DNA from: DATARH01 sp035604035
Lineage (GTDB): Bacteria; Pseudomonadota; Alphaproteobacteria; ATCC43930; CGMCC-115725
Direction of reading: 5' to 3'
DNA: 15,086 bases
NCBI GenBank assembly: GCA_035604035.1
Contig: DATNJF010000274.1
Location: 1-15,086 of the forward strand
In this document: positions 13,926-15,086 of the stretch, one piece after another
How the letters are laid out: each line of letters begins with the position of its first letter
Position numbering within the stretch: position 1 is the stretch's first letter
Translations under genes and position numbers: made by a program
The notes under the pieces: generated by a model
Told to the model about the DNA's origin: nothing
Seen by the model: only the letters and a program-made list of their open reading frames with translations
The model's database searches: none

Positions 13926-14855
13926 TTAGCGCGTCCCGAATAGGTTGGCATTGATGCGGCTTGCGATTTGCTTGTTGGATGTGAGGGTGCTTTGCTTTGC
14001 TGCCGGCGCCGCCGCGGGGGTAGGTGTTGGCGGCGCTGCGGCCGGGCTGGGACTCGCAGGCGTCGCCGCTGGGGTCCCCGGATCATTGTAGAGGTTCGGC
14101 GTCGTCGTCGGCGCGGTGCCATGGGTCAGCTCGGCGGCCCGGTTTTGTTGGGCCAGGCTGCGCAACTGGGCATAGAAATCGACCGAGTTTTTCTCCAGAT
14201 CGTCGAGAATGTCGAGCACCTGGGCGCGATCGTCGACTCCCCCGGCGATCAGACGCGTGGTTGTCAACTCGGTGACGCCGTGGTCGTTGGCCCAGATCGT
14301 AAAGGGGTCGGCATAGGAATCGACACCCTGTCCGATCGCGTCGCGTGGGTTCGACGGGCCGAAGATCGGCAGGATCAAATAGGGTCCGGATTTGATGCCC
14401 CAGACATACAGCGTCTGGCCGAAATCGGCGGGCTGGCGCTCGAAGCCGGACAAGGTCGCGACATCGACGATGCCCGCGAAACCGACCGTGCTGTTGATGA
14501 GGAAACGGCCAAGAGTGATGCCCGCCCGCTTGAACTCCCCCTGCAGCACGTTGTCGAAAAAGACCGTCGGCTCCTTGAAATTGTCGAGCATATGATGAAC
14601 CGCCGCGCGCCCGTCATCCGGCACGATATAGACGTAGGCTTTGGCGACCGGCCGGAACACGGCGTGGTCGAGCGCCAGATTGAGCGAGAAAACCTTGCGG
14701 TTGAGCGGCTCGAGCGGATCGTTGTTCTGCTCGTAGATGGCAAGATCCGCCGGGTCGGTCGGTGGGGTCGCACATCCAATGAGGACCGCGGCCAGCATCA
14801 AAGTGGCCCCGCCGACATGGCGCGTCACGGCCCGGAGCGGCAGGGCGAGGTTCAC
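13926..14855 (-). CDS. mlaA: MlaA/VacJ family outer-membrane lipoprotein
   Basis: The 309-residue product has a hydrophobic N-terminus (GGATLMLAAVLIGC) with lipobox LIGC and lipidated Cys28. The family signature NDPLEPLNRKVFSLN follows, then the FFDNVLQGEFKRAG, TLGRFLINSTVGFAGIVDVA and DFGQTLYVWG blocks. MlaA sits in the outer membrane with a porin and removes misplaced phospholipid for MlaC. I chose GTG 14855, preceded by GGGAAG at good spacing; GTG 14939 would add 28 residues with an odd cysteine-rich MFCCCL start, and GTG 14828 would shorten it. The last 60 residues are an unusual Pro/Ala/Thr-rich tail ending in SNKQIASRINANLFGTR. It converges on hpnM, an MlaC relative, which supports a functional pair. 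Confidence 0.92.
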   Translation of the reverse strand: MNLALPLRAVTRHVGGATLMLAAVLIGCATPPTDPADLAIYEQNNDPLEPLNRKVFSLNLALDHAVFRPVAKAYVYIVPDDGRAAVHHMLDNFKEPTVFFDNVLQGEFKRAGITLGRFLINSTVGFAGIVDVATLSGFERQPADFGQTLYVWGIKSGPYLILPIFGPSNPRDAIGQGVDSYADPFTIWANDHGVTELTTTRLIAGGVDDRAQVLDILDDLEKNSVDFYAQLRSLAQQNRAAELTHGTAPTTTPNLYNDPGTPAATPASPSPAAAPPTPTPAAAPAAKQSTLTSNKQIASRINANLFGTR

Positions 14856-14977
14856 GTAGCTTCCCGGTAATTCAGTTGCTTGGGCGGTAGCGTCGGCGCA
14901 TCGTTGATAATCCCGGTTGCGAAGGCAACAGCAAAACACTATGCCATCGGTGCGTTTTTGCGCTTGACTGCGCGGTG
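14856..14977. promoter_or_regulatory. Divergent intergenic region between mlaA and the right-end gene
   Basis: If mlaA starts at 14855, this 122-base gap separates two divergent genes and should hold both promoters. A small hairpin, GTTGC 14916-14920 with GCAAC 14925-14929 around GAAG, is visible. I could not identify a convincing promoter. Part of the region would be coding if the longer mlaA start at 14939 is used. Confidence 0.35.
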
Positions 14978-15086
14978 ATGGCCTCGCTCATTCTGTCTCT
15001 CGTCCTCTTTCCGGTCTGGATATACCTCGCTGGCACCGTCGCCGCGGCAATGCGGTTCGCACGGCGCCCGACAGCTTTGCCGTCGC
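14978..15086 (+). CDS. hpnI: Probable hopanoid glycosyltransferase HpnI, N-terminal fragment
   Basis: Only 36 residues are visible before the window ends. They form one hydrophobic segment (ASLILSLVLFPVWIYLAGTV) followed by AAAMRFARRPTALPS. Membrane-anchored ceramide-glucosyltransferase-like HpnI proteins have an N-terminal helix, then an RRP/Pro-rich linker before the VLKPL glycosyltransferase block, and hpnI is common in such loci. HpnI transfers N-acetylglucosamine to bacteriohopanetetrol. The glycosyltransferase domain lies beyond the window, so the call rests on this short match and on location. ATG 14978 directly follows GTG 14975, either of which could start the gene. Confidence 0.5.
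   Translation, partial: MASLILSLVLFPVWIYLAGTVAAAMRFARRPTALPS

Overview
The window comes from a high-GC bacterial chromosome. Gene content and protein style suggest an alphaproteobacterium, but I can only argue this by family resemblance. It carries most of a hopanoid biosynthesis locus, flanked on the left by the end of a soluble NAD-dependent formate dehydrogenase operon and on the right by outer-membrane lipid-trafficking genes and the start of a probable hopanoid glycosyltransferase.

Layout. 1-3094 (+): the 3' end of an fdsB/nuoF-like flavin/Fe-S subunit, then a complete fdsA-like molybdenum formate dehydrogenase alpha subunit, overlapping by one base. 3091-3540 (+): a small DUF3574 lipoprotein with no ordinary start codon at its natural start. 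3533-4182 (-): a vapB-vapC toxin-antitoxin pair with a clear palindromic operator. 4248-10249 (+): hpnA, hpnC, hpnD, hpnE and shc (hpnF), packed with stop/start overlaps. 10337-11023 (+): hpnG, after a structured 87-base gap. 11033-13125 (-): ispH followed by hpnH, converging on hpnG. 13305-13922 (+): hpnM, an MlaC-like periplasmic protein. 13926-14855 (-): an MlaA/VacJ outer-membrane lipoprotein converging on hpnM. 14978-15086 (+): the start of a membrane-anchored protein, probably HpnI.

How the genes work together (established pathway knowledge). IspH makes the C5 isoprenoid precursors. HpnD condenses farnesyl diphosphate to presqualene diphosphate, HpnC converts this to hydroxysqualene, and HpnE reduces it to squalene. 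Shc cyclises squalene to hopene. HpnH adds 5'-deoxyadenosine, giving adenosylhopane, and HpnG removes adenine to start the ribose-derived side chain. HpnA and HpnI belong to side-chain modification. HpnM and MlaA resemble periplasmic and outer-membrane components of Mla-type lipid transport, so the right side couples synthesis to envelope lipid handling.

I see no wholly new system. The most interesting local signals are a hairpin between a Shine-Dalgarno-like sequence and the hpnG ATG, a 101-base hpnE/shc overlap, the apparent loss of the ATG of the DUF3574 lipoprotein, the vapBC operator placed over both its RBS and probable -10 box, and a Tat-like signal on HpnM. I found no tRNA, rRNA, CRISPR array or insertion sequence.
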